From: Flavobacteriales bacterium
Lineage (GTDB): Bacteria > Bacteroidota > Bacteroidia > Flavobacteriales > CAJXXR01
Reading direction: 5' to 3'
NCBI GenBank assembly: GCA_025210805.1
Contig: JAOAQX010000023.1
Span: forward strand, 62,001 to 126,000
Length of the DNA: 64,000 bases
Numbering within the stretch: position 1 is the stretch's first letter; every line of letters starts with the position of its first letter. The notes under the pieces are model-generated. The model did not search any database. It saw only the letters and a program-made list of their open reading frames with translations, and was not told the DNA's origin. The position numbers and the translations under genes are program-made. Shown here piece by piece: positions 37,266-46,270 of this stretch.

Positions 37266-38507
37266 ATGAAAATCACAGAATTATTTGCTGAGTATTTTAA
37301 TCTCAAAGATTATCCAGGTTTTTTTGAATACTTTATTGATACAATAGGTGCTTTTCTTATTGCAATTTCTGTTTGGAGAATATTGCGTTGGACCATCAAG
37401 AAATTTGTAAAGGGTTTTGTCCAAAAAACCAAAACAAAATGGGATGATATTATGTTAGAGAAACGCGTTTTCTCTCGAATGTCTCAGGTGTTTCCAGCCT
37501 TAATTTTACAAGATAGTATCCCAAAAATTTATGTGGATTTTCCAGAGTTTGCGAATTTTTTCCACAATCTTATGGAAGCGTGGATTATTTTTGTATTTGC
37601 CCAAGTAATGATTGCCACAGTAAATGTTTTTGAACATGTGGTAAAACAGTATAACCAATTGAAAGGCAAGCCCGTTGGGAGCTATTTTCAGCTAGTGAGA
37701 ATTGTCATCTATTTCTTTGCAATTATCTGGATGGTTTCTGTGGTGATACAAAAAGACCCGATGTCTATCATTGCCACATTTGGAGCTTTAACTGCCGTAA
37801 TTTTATTAATTTTTAAAGATACAATTCTCGGTTTTGTAGCCAGTGTACAAATAGCCTCAAATGATATTGTAAGAATTGATGATTGGATTTCTGTACCCAA
37901 ATATGGTGCAGACGGAACAGTGCTTGATATTTCTTTAAACACCGTAAAAGTGCGAAATTTTGATAAAACAATTACCACAATTCCTACTTATGCCTTAGTT
38001 TCAGATTCTTTTAAGAACTACCGTTTTATGAGCGAAAGTAAAACAAGACGGATTAAAAGATCCATCATTGTGGCATCAAGTTCTATAAAATACTGTGATG
38101 ATGCTTTACTCTCAAGACTCAAAAAAATAGATATCCTACAAGATTTTTTAGAAGAAAGAATCAAAGAAATTCTAGCTCACAATAAGAGCCATGAGACCAA
38201 TACAGAATTACTGATCAACGGAAGACATTTGACCAATATAGGCTTGTTTAGATTTTATATAGAATCCTTTATGGCAAATAACCCAAATATTGATAATAAT
38301 TCTACCCGTATGGTGTTGCAGTTAGCTCAGAATGAAAAAGGAGTGCCTTTACAGCTTTATTGTTTTACAAATACCCCAGAATGGGAAGCTTTTGAAGGAA
38401 TACAAGCCGATATTTTTGATCATATTTTTGCTGCCGCCAGCCTTTTTGAGTTAGAAATATTTCAAGAACCTTCTAGTTACGATTTGAAACAGATCAAACT
38501 TGGATAA
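37266..38507 (+). CDS. MscS-family mechanosensitive ion channel
   Basis: A 413-residue membrane protein. Four or five helices in the first half (residues about 24-180) are followed by the MscS pore and beta domain: FGALTAVILLIFKDTILGFVASVQIASNDIVRIDDWISVPKYGADG, spread over 170-215, then NFDKTITTIPTYALVSDSFKNYR. The layout with a C-terminal extension is like E. coli YbdG. These channels open under membrane tension to release solutes in osmotic downshock. Confidence 0.92.
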   Translation: MKITELFAEYFNLKDYPGFFEYFIDTIGAFLIAISVWRILRWTIKKFVKGFVQKTKTKWDDIMLEKRVFSRMSQVFPALILQDSIPKIYVDFPEFANFFHNLMEAWIIFVFAQVMIATVNVFEHVVKQYNQLKGKPVGSYFQLVRIVIYFFAIIWMVSVVIQKDPMSIIATFGALTAVILLIFKDTILGFVASVQIASNDIVRIDDWISVPKYGADGTVLDISLNTVKVRNFDKTITTIPTYALVSDSFKNYRFMSESKTRRIKRSIIVASSSIKYCDDALLSRLKKIDILQDFLEERIKEILAHNKSHETNTELLINGRHLTNIGLFRFYIESFMANNPNIDNNSTRMVLQLAQNEKGVPLQLYCFTNTPEWEAFEGIQADIFDHIFAAASLFELEIFQEPSSYDLKQIKLG

Positions 38508-39894
38508 ACCCACCAGAAATATATCCAGAGTATTTACACTCTATGACCTTTGTGAGAGTATTCAGTCTGTAATTCATAGAACTTATAGTAAGACCTATTG
38601 GGTGAAAACAGAGATTGTAAAAGTCAATTTTTATCCAAAATCTGGACATTGTTATCCAGATTTAGTTCAAAAAAATGACGGCAGAGTAAAAGCACAAATT
38701 CGCTCTTTTTTATTAGGAGCTATTTACAGGAAAATCAATCATGAATTTCAAGAAAAATGTGGGAGTCCACTAAAATCTGGAATGAAGGTTCTGATGCAAG
38801 TTAAACCTCAATTTCATCCAGTGAGAGGCGTTTCTTTGCAAATTCTAGATATAGATCCTAGTTTTACCTTAGGAGAAATGGCTTTGCAAAAGAAAATGGC
38901 ATTGGCTAAGCTAGAAAAAGAAGGTCTATTAAATAAGAATAAACAACTCTATTTTCCTTTGGTGCCCAAACGGATTGCCGTAATCTCGGTAGTATCTTCA
39001 AAAGGTTATCAAGATTTTAAGAAAATTATTGACCAAAATGCTCAGAGATTCCCTATTCATTTGGAGCTTTTTCCTGCTCTTTTACAAGGAGATGAAGCTA
39101 TTATGTCTATCCAGAATCAATTAAAGAAAATTCAGGCAAGAAGAGCGTTTTTTGATCTAGTTTGTATTATCCGTGGGGGAGGAGGAGAAGTAGGACTGGC
39201 TTGTTATGACGATTTTGAGTTAGCAAAATCAGTTGCAAATTTTCCTTTACCATTGTTTACAGGAATCGGACATGCTGCCAATAAAACAGTAACGGAAATT
39301 GTGGCTCATAAATCATTTATAACACCCACCGATTTAGCTTTTGAAATTATCCAGAAGTATATCAATCAAGAGGTTCTTTTGAATGAATTAGAAGAAAATC
39401 TAGGAAGATCTTTACAGTTTCAAATAGAAGATCAAAAGGAGTATTTGAAAGGGTTGACTTATCATTTCCCAAGAAAGGTTCAAGCTAAATTATTTGACCA
39501 AAAAGAAATTCTAAAAGATCTCACTTCAAAATTGAACTTCAATGCTCAAAATTTATTTTGGAATAAAAAAGCTGATTTAAAAGACTTTGAAACGACCTTG
39601 TTACAAGATTCTAAAAAAATATTATCACAAAATAAAGAGGAGCTCCAAGAATTTTCTATGCGTAATAAGTCAGCACTTGTTCGTAAATTTACCCATGAAA
39701 AGAGTGAATTAGATTTGGCACAAAAAGTGGTTAAAATGATGCATCCTAACCGTATTCTTGCAAAAGGATTTGCTATTGTGCATCAAAATGGGGAAATTAT
39801 AAACTCCAGTAAAAAGGTTTCATTGGATCAATCTATTGAAATTCAAATGAAAGACGGAAGTATTCACGCAAAAATCAATAAACATGGGAACTAA
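38500..39894 (+). CDS. xseA: Exodeoxyribonuclease VII large subunit
   Basis: A 464-residue protein with an N-terminal OB-fold (YWVKTEIVKVNFYPKSGHCYPDL) and the XseA catalytic core (RIAVISVVSSKGYQDF, IIRGGGGEVGLACYDDFELAKSVANFPLP, TGIGHAANKT), then a coiled-coil tail. With XseB it degrades single-stranded DNA to oligonucleotides. The start appears to be TTG at 38500, overlapping the mscS stop by 8 bp, as no ATG lies near. xseB overlaps its end. Confidence 0.9.
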   Translation: MDKPTRNISRVFTLYDLCESIQSVIHRTYSKTYWVKTEIVKVNFYPKSGHCYPDLVQKNDGRVKAQIRSFLLGAIYRKINHEFQEKCGSPLKSGMKVLMQVKPQFHPVRGVSLQILDIDPSFTLGEMALQKKMALAKLEKEGLLNKNKQLYFPLVPKRIAVISVVSSKGYQDFKKIIDQNAQRFPIHLELFPALLQGDEAIMSIQNQLKKIQARRAFFDLVCIIRGGGGEVGLACYDDFELAKSVANFPLPLFTGIGHAANKTVTEIVAHKSFITPTDLAFEIIQKYINQEVLLNELEENLGRSLQFQIEDQKEYLKGLTYHFPRKVQAKLFDQKEILKDLTSKLNFNAQNLFWNKKADLKDFETTLLQDSKKILSQNKEELQEFSMRNKSALVRKFTHEKSELDLAQKVVKMMHPNRILAKGFAIVHQNGEIINSSKKVSLDQSIEIQMKDGSIHAKINKHGN

Positions 39895-40096
39895 AAAATT
39901 CTCTTATTCAGAAGGTTTTAAAGAGCTACAGAAAATTGTAGAAGAAATAGAAAACGAAGAAATTTCGGTAGATGAACTGGTAGCTAAAGTTGAAAAAGCA
40001 TCACAGTTATTAGAAAAATGCCGTGCCGTTTTACATAAAACCGAAGAAGAAATTGAAAAAATTTTAGATCCTAAAGATCAAAAGAAAGATTCATGA
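39884..40096 (+). CDS. xseB: Exodeoxyribonuclease VII small subunit
   Basis: A 70-residue helical protein with the XseB pattern FSYSEGFKELQKIVEEIENEEISVDEL, then KVEKASQLLEKCRAVLHKTEEEIEKIL (positions about 4-60). It binds XseA. The gene overlaps xseA by 11 bp and the next gene by 4 bp. Confidence 0.93.
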   Translation: MGTKKFSYSEGFKELQKIVEEIENEEISVDELVAKVEKASQLLEKCRAVLHKTEEEIEKILDPKDQKKDS

Positions 40097-41397
40097 GAGT
40101 TATAGATATCATAGATAAAAAAAAGATAGGAGCGGAGCTTACAGAAGAAGAAATCCGTTTTGTACTCGAAGGATTTGACAAAGGAATCGTACCCGATTAT
40201 CAAATGTCTGCTTGGCTCATGGCAGTTTATTTTCAAGGTATGACAGATGAAGAAACTTATTTCCTAACAAAAATCTTGATTGATTCTGGAGATACCTTTG
40301 ATTTCCCAGGAGTAGATGGTGTGCTTGTAGACAAACATTCCACAGGAGGAGTGGGAGATAAGATTACTTTGGCTCTATTGCCACTTATGGCTTCACTAGG
40401 GATTAAAATGGCAAAACTGAGTGGTAGAGGCTTGGGTTACACAGGAGGAACTATTGACAAATATGAATCTATAATAGACTGGGAATGGGCAGAAAGTGAA
40501 GAGGATATGATTGATTGTATGAATGAAATAGGTTTTTCGTGTATGCAAGCTTCAAAGAATATTCTTCCACTGGAGAAAAAACTCTATGTTTTGCGTGATG
40601 CAACGGCAACCATTAATGCGCTACCACTCATGGTGAGTTCTATTCTTTCTAAGAAATTAGCACTACGTTCTGATGTCATTTTGATTGACTTAAAAGTGGG
40701 GGAAGGTGCCTTTATCAAAGACGTAAATAGAGCAAGATTATTGGCTGAAAAAATGAAACTTACCGCCGATAGATTCGGAAGAAAAATTGTGGTAATGCTC
40801 ACCTCCATGGATGATGTTTTGGGATATAATATCGGAAATAGAAATGAACTTGTAGAAGCCAAAGAAACGCTTGCAGGTAGGGTTCACAATAATTTTTCTG
40901 AGCTATTATTTAAAATGGCAAAAGAAATTTTACACCAAGTGTATCCGCAAAAATCTGAAACAGCCATCGATCAAGAAATTCAAAAGGTGATTAATAACGG
41001 TGATGCCTATGATAAATTTAAGGCTTTTATTGAATACGGAAAAGGAGATAACCGCTATTTGATGCGAGAAAGTGTAGATGAAGAATTTGCTTTGCACAAG
41101 AAATATGTATTGGCTCATCAATCGGGATATATTCAAAAAGTACAGGTAGAAGAAATCGGACTTACTTCTATGAAAATAGGCTCGGGAAGAGCCACAAAAG
41201 AAGATAGAATCTTATACAGCGCAAGTATCCGTATGCGTGTAAAACTGGGCGAATATATTGAAAAAGGAAGACCGATGATGGTTCTGTTCTCTCCTGTTTC
41301 TATAGAAGACAAGGTCTCTTTAGATTCCAAAAAATACTTTGTAATTGGAGATGAACCAATAGAAGAAAAAGAAATTGTTTTGGGAGTGATTAAATAA
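40093..41397 (+). CDS. Thymidine/pyrimidine-nucleoside phosphorylase
   Basis: A 434-residue protein of the DeoA/Pdp family. Seen: AWLMAVYFQGM, VDKHSTGGVGDKITLALLPL (phosphate site), KLSGRGLGYTGGTIDK, and the lysine-rich region LIDLKVGEGAFIKD. It splits thymidine (or uridine) with phosphate into base and deoxyribose-1-phosphate in nucleoside salvage. Substrate range (DeoA or Pdp) cannot be decided by eye. Last gene of the plus-strand run. Confidence 0.92.
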   Translation: MRVIDIIDKKKIGAELTEEEIRFVLEGFDKGIVPDYQMSAWLMAVYFQGMTDEETYFLTKILIDSGDTFDFPGVDGVLVDKHSTGGVGDKITLALLPLMASLGIKMAKLSGRGLGYTGGTIDKYESIIDWEWAESEEDMIDCMNEIGFSCMQASKNILPLEKKLYVLRDATATINALPLMVSSILSKKLALRSDVILIDLKVGEGAFIKDVNRARLLAEKMKLTADRFGRKIVVMLTSMDDVLGYNIGNRNELVEAKETLAGRVHNNFSELLFKMAKEILHQVYPQKSETAIDQEIQKVINNGDAYDKFKAFIEYGKGDNRYLMRESVDEEFALHKKYVLAHQSGYIQKVQVEEIGLTSMKIGSGRATKEDRILYSASIRMRVKLGEYIEKGRPMMVLFSPVSIEDKVSLDSKKYFVIGDEPIEEKEIVLGVIK

Positions 41398-41434
41398 ATT
41401 TTTGAAATTCCGAAATCTACTTTCTATGTTGAAA

Positions 41435-42115
41435 TTAGTTCTTTGGAAGAGAATCTGGAGTTTTGTTAGTGGACTTATTTTCTTTTTTGATTCTGATATT
41501 TTGACTATGATTCACCGCGTTTAGAATGTATTCTATTGACCAATCCGTTGTACGCTGAAAATCGAAATTTCTGTTACAGAGCCCACGTCTAAGGATATTG
41601 TAGATTTCTGTAGAAACTTTAATAAGTTTCTCAAGTTCATCCAAAGAAACTAGTGGAGGGTCCTTTTTAGGATCATAATGAGCATGAACTTGATTTCTAA
41701 GGTTTTCTATTTTCTCTATTTGTGTTTTGCTATTTTTTAAACATTTTTTAATTTTTTTTACAGCATTTTTTACATCCTCCTCATTCTTAAACAGTCCATT
41801 ATGGATTTCCTTTGCGTTTTTGGATAGCTTGTGTTGAATGTATTTATCATATTTCTCATTTTTCAATCGATTTAAAAGTTTATGAATATTAATTTTTTGA
41901 GTTTTATTATTTGAAGATAAAACTTTTGAGAGTTGAATAATCATTATAACATTCAATTGATAATAGTAGTGTCTAAAAAAGCCGTGAAGTGCTTTCTTTT
42001 GTTTATCCTCTAGTGAATTCAATACCTTAGCATTATTGATGGATATATTTAAATCCACCAATATATTATGTAGATTGTCAAAGTACGTAATTAATTCATT
42101 GATTTTTAATCCCAT
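41435..42115 (-). CDS. HEPN-like (AbiU2-type) putative abortive-infection protein
   Basis: A 226-residue, helix-rich, lysine-rich protein. It contains R140-N-Q-V-H-A-H146 in a segment reading ENLRNQVHAHYDPK, a HEPN-type RNase signature much like AbiU2 domains. Such proteins are thought to cut RNA and arrest growth in phage infection. It is the last gene of cluster III on the minus strand and converges with the phosphorylase gene. I see no clear attC-like site at its 5' end, so it may not be a cassette. Confidence 0.65.
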   Translation of the reverse strand: MGLKINELITYFDNLHNILVDLNISINNAKVLNSLEDKQKKALHGFFRHYYYQLNVIMIIQLSKVLSSNNKTQKINIHKLLNRLKNEKYDKYIQHKLSKNAKEIHNGLFKNEEDVKNAVKKIKKCLKNSKTQIEKIENLRNQVHAHYDPKKDPPLVSLDELEKLIKVSTEIYNILRRGLCNRNFDFQRTTDWSIEYILNAVNHSQNIRIKKENKSTNKTPDSLPKN

Positions 42116-42181
42116 TTCTTTTATAATTTTTTACTAAAAGTAATTTTTTTTTTGATATTAAATTGTAAGAGAATAAAAATT

Positions 42182-42754
42182 TCAATTATTATCTTTAAAA
42201 TTCTCATTTTGATACTTTCTGTAACTTGATAATATTGTTTCTTTTTCAATAGCTGTAAGTCCAAAATCAACCTTCATTTTGGGTGGTAAAGAGGGAATAC
42301 GTTCATCAATCATTAGTACATTTTGAATCAAATATTCTCCAATTTTTTTATCCCTAATAATACAACCAAATTGGTACTCCACTGTGTACACCGTATCTTG
42401 GATTGCTTTCAATATCAATTCAGCTTTATTAGAATATTTCTTTTTTTTTAAAAGCCCCTCGTATGCAATTGTTTTTACAGTGCCATTTGGATATTCTGCC
42501 AGTTTTAGAAGTTCCGATTCCGTTGCGTTTTCCATTATCCAATGCCTTCTATTAAATTTACTTGTAATTTCATATAATTCTGCGACTTTAATAGAATCTT
42601 TTACTTCTTTTCTAATTCCGTTCCAATTATAACTCCAACTAGGTTCGTAATTTGTCACAAAAGCAGTAATAATTCCAATTCCAGCAATTGTCAGAATCGG
42701 AAATACGGCTAAAAATTGATTCCGTTTTTGATTATTTCTATATCTTTTTTTCAT
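42182..42754 (-). CDS. Hypothetical membrane-anchored protein
   Basis: From ATG 42754 the protein has 190 residues: basic N-terminus, one membrane helix (about FLAVFPILTIAGIGIITAFV) and a soluble helical domain. The upstream in-frame GTG lies inside GTGTTAGTC at a cassette-like junction, so the ATG is preferred. I recognise no family. The unit is preceded by a strong ATAACACTCGTGTTA palindrome. Confidence 0.7.
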   Translation of the reverse strand: MKKRYRNNQKRNQFLAVFPILTIAGIGIITAFVTNYEPSWSYNWNGIRKEVKDSIKVAELYEITSKFNRRHWIMENATESELLKLAEYPNGTVKTIAYEGLLKKKKYSNKAELILKAIQDTVYTVEYQFGCIIRDKKIGEYLIQNVLMIDERIPSLPPKMKVDFGLTAIEKETILSSYRKYQNENFKDNN

Positions 42755-42766
42755 ATTGACTAACAC

Positions 42767-42912
42767 GAGTGTTATAATGTTTCAAAAGCCTTTTTGTTTT
42801 TTGGGTTGATATATGAGAAATCGAATTTTAAGCTAATAAAGCCCTTTTCTATGCCCCATATTATAGCCTTCAGACTTTGTTCTGCGAGTATTTTAAGAAT
42901 TTGTTATGTACT
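42767..42912 (-). other. attC-like junction between two units
   Basis: Between the CPBP gene's stop and the next gene's start, the minus strand reads GTACATAAC, then ACTCGCAGAACAAAGTCTGAAG (cognate of the spacer A palindrome), and later ATAACACTCGTGTTAGTC. The ends fit R''-like (RYYYAAC, loosely) and R'-like (GTTRRRY, loosely) boxes. The bases between are not conserved in the other spacers. Confidence 0.4.
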
Positions 42913-43744
42913 TTCTTCTATAATACATTTCAATTCCAATAATAGTCATTATTTCTGCGGCTATTGATAAATATGAACCCTCGAATCCAAAACCTCCGCC
43001 GTTCATCAAATTTTCTTGATTTGTACCAAACTCTATAATCGAATAAAAGTCTTGTCCACTTACATTAAAACCCAAAAGAGTTTGAAACAAATTCCAGCTT
43101 AAATGCATGGCAATAGGGAACCATAAGTTCTTTGAATAAATATAAGGTAAACCAAGGGTTATTCCTGCTAAAAATAAATCAAATAATGAGAACAAACTAA
43201 TACTCGGGTTAGTGATATGTATTAAGGCGAACAAAAGTGACGAAATAATCAACGCAATGTATTTATTAAATGAGGTCATTAAATTTTTCAAAATATAACC
43301 ACGACAAAGAGTCTCCTCAATCAAAGCAACAACTGTAAATAGAGATATTGAAACTAAAAGTTCTTTTAAATCAAAATGTATTTTTATAAAAAATATTTCA
43401 TTCAGTTGGATTAAAATTATATATCCCAAGGACATAATAATTAAACCTATAAGTATACCAACTATAAATTCTTTTAATCTACCATTAGTCTGGAAACCAA
43501 GCTCAAAAAAGTGTTCTTTGTCTATGTATTTCATAAATAGCCAGAGAAGTAAAAATGTCCCAAGTAAATCAAAAATACTTATTACTAATTGCTGATTTGA
43601 AGTTTCATTAGATTCAATACTTGTAAAGTCTGCTCCCGAAATTTGAGCACCAATTAGTTGAAACACTCCCACAATAACCACATAAGGAATTATTAATAAT
43701 AATATCCTTTGCCATCCTGTTATCTTACCTTTTTCTATATTCAT
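42893..43744 (-). CDS. CPBP (CAAX-type) intramembrane metalloprotease
   Basis: A 283-residue protein with about eight membrane helices and the ABI/CPBP motifs EETLCRGYIL (motif 1, EExxxR), FALIHITNP (motif 2 FxxxH) and HLSWNLFQ (motif 3 HxxxN). Prokaryotic members are linked to bacteriocin self-immunity or prenyl-protein processing. It is one gene of the cluster III array; no bacteriocin gene is nearby. Confidence 0.9.
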   Translation of the reverse strand: MNIEKGKITGWQRILLLIIPYVVIVGVFQLIGAQISGADFTSIESNETSNQQLVISIFDLLGTFLLLWLFMKYIDKEHFFELGFQTNGRLKEFIVGILIGLIIMSLGYIILIQLNEIFFIKIHFDLKELLVSISLFTVVALIEETLCRGYILKNLMTSFNKYIALIISSLLFALIHITNPSISLFSLFDLFLAGITLGLPYIYSKNLWFPIAMHLSWNLFQTLLGFNVSGQDFYSIIEFGTNQENLMNGGGFGFEGSYLSIAAEIMTIIGIEMYYRRKYITNS

Positions 43745-44169
43745 TACTAATTATATACAATGAAATTTACTCAAAAACTCCATAATTATCTTCTTGACTC
43801 ATCTCCTGAGATTCATTGGCTTTAAGCCACCATTTTTTCTTTCTGTTCCTAAATTACATTCTTTTTTCCGATAAAGGATTTCAAATAACCTTTTGATGCC
43901 TCAGAAGTTTTTGTTGGACTGGCTTATAGCCTTTAGGCGTTGTTCTGCGAGTAATCTGAATACACAAGTTAAAATAGTAGTTATTTTAAATACTATTGCC
44001 TTACGCTTTCGATTAATGGAAATTTCATTCTTTTCTTTTGCCAATCTACTAATTTGAATAATTGACATAATGAATAGAATCAATACAAGACCAAATCATT
44101 CAAATGCAAAGTGTTGTTTATTAATATTGTAGATTTTTTTTTAAAAATACAACTATTCAAACTTTTATC
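43745..44169 (-). other. Inter-unit region with a degenerate spacer motif and possible gene remnant
   Basis: About 43917-43970 contains GGCGTTGTTCTGCGAGTAATCTGAATAC, a degenerate form of the spacer A palindrome, next to GTTGGACTGGCTTATAGCC. On the minus strand a short frame (LVLILFIMSIIQISRLAKEK) looks like the end of a membrane protein and may be a remnant cassette gene. I see no intact gene. Confidence 0.4.
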
Positions 44170-44691
44170 CTATTTTTCAATTCTATACAGTAATAACTCC
44201 TCATCATCATTTGGAATTCTAGTTGTTCCAATAAGTTTTAGACCGAGTTTTTCTAAAAGTTTTTGAGAAGAAATATTCTCTTTCATCGTAATAGCACTGA
44301 TGATCTGAATATCAAATTCACGAGAAGCAATTTCCATTAATTTATTTGATGACTCAAATGCATAACCCATTTTTTCATATTCGGGAAGAAATGCAAATCC
44401 TATATCAATTCCTTCTAAACCTTCTCTATCATATAATCCACAAGTTCCAATTTTTTGATTGTCTTGTTTTGTAATTAAAGTATAATTTGAATAGCCAAGT
44501 CTTTCTAATTGTGGAATCATTTTTTCTTTTATATATTCTTTTGCATGTTCAACTGATTTAATGTTTCTATCTCCAATAAATTTCAACCATTTTGGTGTGT
44601 TTAGTAGTTTGAAAATAAATTCAGAATCACTTTCATTTGTAGGTCTTATAGTGAGCCTCTCTGTCTCAAAAGATTGATATTTCATTTTCAT
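44170..44691 (-). CDS. GNAT family N-acetyltransferase (RimJ/RimL type)
   Basis: A 173-residue acetyltransferase. Seen: FETERLTIRPTNESDSEFIF at the N-terminus, IGTCGLYDREGLEGIDIGFAFLPEYEKMGYAFES (acetyl-CoA loop, spread over 85-120) and NISSQKLLEKLGLKLIG, as in ribosomal-protein-alanine or detoxifying acetyltransferases. The target is unknown. ATG 44691 was chosen over an upstream TTG. CGTTATAAC lies just upstream, at a cassette-like border. Confidence 0.88.
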   Translation of the reverse strand: MKMKYQSFETERLTIRPTNESDSEFIFKLLNTPKWLKFIGDRNIKSVEHAKEYIKEKMIPQLERLGYSNYTLITKQDNQKIGTCGLYDREGLEGIDIGFAFLPEYEKMGYAFESSNKLMEIASREFDIQIISAITMKENISSQKLLEKLGLKLIGTTRIPNDDEELLLYRIEK

Positions 44692-44716
44692 CAATTGTTA
44701 TAACGATTTATATGAT

Positions 44717-44950
44717 TGTTCGTTGAGTGATTTAACGGCTATCTATCAAAAGTACATAAAAACTATAAAATTCCTTAATTTTTAGCAAGTTAAAGATTTC
44801 AAAAAAGACCTTTGAACATTCAAAAATCTTTTGATATTTTCTAATAAAGTCCTGTTTAGAAGGATTTGTTAATGCGGATTGTTTTCAGGACAGATTATCT
44901 AGTTCAGATTTTGCCCTGCGAGGAATTTAGAGACTGGTTATTATGTGTCG
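44717..44950 (-). repeat. Spacer repeat A, copy 5 (diverged)
   Basis: A worn copy: GTTGAGTGATTTAACGGCTA at its left end, the AAAAAGACCTTTGAACATTCAAAAATC hairpin in the middle (about 44802-44830), and TTTTGCCCTGCGAGGAATTTAGAGAC then GTTATTATGTG at the right end. It follows the stop of the VOC gene. Confidence 0.75.
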
Positions 44951-44957
44951 TTCTTTT

Positions 44958-45350
44958 TTAATCTGCTTCTTCACTATTAATTCTCCAAGGCGGGTTCAGT
45001 CGATTTTCTCCTCCGTAAAATAATATCAGTTGATTTCCATCAACATCTTTTAATCTAGCTTCTCTCCAAAGCCAACTTTGGTCTGTCGGTTCTAGGTCAA
45101 ATTGAATTCCGTTCTTTTTTAATTGCTTAACTTGTTCATCAAGGTTTTCACACTCAAAATAGACATATATTCCATCTCCTTGGGGTAATTTTTTCGTCTG
45201 ATGAATTGAAAAAGTAGAGTTCCCATTTGGACATTCAAATCGTGCATAATGAGGAAGAGCCTCAACAATCAATTTTAGTCCTAATTTTTCATAAAATGGA
45301 ATTGATTTTGTTAAGTCTAATGAGGGAACAGTTATTTGGTTTAAGTTCAT
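44958..45350 (-). CDS. VOC (glyoxalase/bleomycin-resistance) family protein
   Basis: A 130-residue protein with the paired beta-alpha-beta-beta-beta VOC units: ITVPSLDLTKSIPFYEKLGLKLI, then the C-terminal half with ARLKDVDGNQLILFYG. Family members are metal-dependent lyases, isomerases or drug-binding proteins; which one cannot be told. The unit's ends are partly complementary (start GTTGTGTGAAG; end, in complement, GTTATTATGTGTCG). Confidence 0.88.
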   Translation of the reverse strand: MNLNQITVPSLDLTKSIPFYEKLGLKLIVEALPHYARFECPNGNSTFSIHQTKKLPQGDGIYVYFECENLDEQVKQLKKNGIQFDLEPTDQSWLWREARLKDVDGNQLILFYGGENRLNPPWRINSEEAD

Positions 45351-45438
45351 TTTCTATCGTTTACGTTTCATTACTTCACACAACGGTAATGAGAAGAGTA
45401 GGACGTAGCGACAGTAAGTCTTCCTTCTTATTTATTAT

Positions 45439-45559
45439 GTGCGCCTTGAATGGTAAATATAATCCTTTTCGAAAAGAAAATGATGTTCCCAATGGTTTAC
45501 AGCCCCTGATACGAGGAAGTAACGATACTAAATAAAGTAAGTGTGGCAAGGTTGTTACC
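45439..45559 (+). mobile_element. Group II intron-like 5' fragment, copy 1
   Basis: GTGCGCC (45439-45445) resembles a group II intron 5' end. The next 108 bp (ATGGTAAATATAATCC... to GGTTGTTACC) match 47431-47537 with few differences. After GTTGTTACC the two copies diverge. It lies at the junction before the VOC gene and faces opposite to the cassette genes. No reverse transcriptase is present. The match to a group II intron is my recognition of pattern, not a search. Confidence 0.4.
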
Positions 45560-45640
45560 CCAGTTCCCGCCAACGAAAACACACAGTAAGTTGCTCCTGC
45601 CAATTTTTAATTGGTAGCCGTACTGAGAAATAAAAAACTA

Positions 45641-45678
45641 CAAAGCACTCAACAAATAATCATTGAGTGTTTTGTTTT
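45641..45678. terminator. Hairpin terminator
   Basis: AAAGCACTCAA...TTGAGTGTTTT stem with T-rich flanks, between the intron-like fragment and the gene at 45742. It could act on either strand. Confidence 0.65.
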
Positions 45679-45741
45679 TCTTATAAAAAGGTAATTTGGT
45701 TTGATTATCTGTGTTAGAAATTGGTGGGAGCGAGGGTACGG

Positions 45742-46140
45742 TTATTTATTATATTCAATAATTATTGGTTTTGCTATATTTTCAATTCTTCTAATTTGAT
45801 TTTTAGTCAGAAATCTATAGGACGAAGGTCTTAATGTAATATCATCACCCCGCTGTGAAATCAATTCTATTAATATTTCCTTTACAATCACTTCCTTTGA
45901 AAGTTTTTTTGCAGAAATATTTAATTGTGAGTTTAAAAATTCAAATCTAACTGGTCTTGGAAATCTTGATTTATGGGGCTCTTGATTTTGAATATGAACA
46001 ATTTTTATTCCTTTTGATAAATTTGGAATTATCTCAAATAGCTTTTTAATTTCTTTAGTTGAAATAAGATAATTTTCATTATCTTTTAATTTGTCAAATA
46101 TAACTTTCACTGCTTTATATTTTTGTAGTTTATCTTTCAA
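45742..46140 (-). CDS. Hypothetical protein
   Basis: A 132-residue basic protein starting at TTG 46140. An in-frame TGA lies just upstream and a GGAG sits 6 nt before the TTG, a rare Shine-Dalgarno-like site in this window. It has a mixed alpha/beta composition with no signal peptide. I recognise no family. Its stop is 7 codons from the repeat-poor region of cluster III. Confidence 0.6.
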   Translation of the reverse strand: MKDKLQKYKAVKVIFDKLKDNENYLISTKEIKKLFEIIPNLSKGIKIVHIQNQEPHKSRFPRPVRFEFLNSQLNISAKKLSKEVIVKEILIELISQRGDDITLRPSSYRFLTKNQIRRIENIAKPIIIEYNK

Positions 46141-46214
46141 TTTTCACTCCGATAATTGCTTTAAGGTTGTTTCCTTGATAATCAGCAATTTTATAAGTAG
46201 AAATAATAAGGTCA

Positions 46215-46262
46215 CAATTTTGTTTTATGAGCAATCAGAACTCTTAGTTATTATCAACAGTT
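46215..46262 (-). other. attC-like half-site, degenerate spacer motif
   Basis: TTTTGTTTTATGAGCAATCAGAACTCTTAGTTATTATC on the plus strand (given here in two parts: TTTTGTTTTATGAGCAATC and AGAACTCTTAGTTATTATC) is a relative of the spacer A right end. It lies just after the stop of the lipoprotein gene at 46271, as expected for a cassette's own site. Confidence 0.45.
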
Positions 46263-46270
46263 TTTTCTTT

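Noticed and set aside
43901-44083. 60-codon frame reading MILFIMSIIQIS...
   Set aside because: Its second half is translated attC-like spacer DNA, so at most the first part is a gene remnant.
45376-45603. 75-codon minus-strand frame over the intron-like copy 1
   Set aside because: It lies within DNA that is repeated at 47431, where the frame is not conserved, and has no family resemblance.
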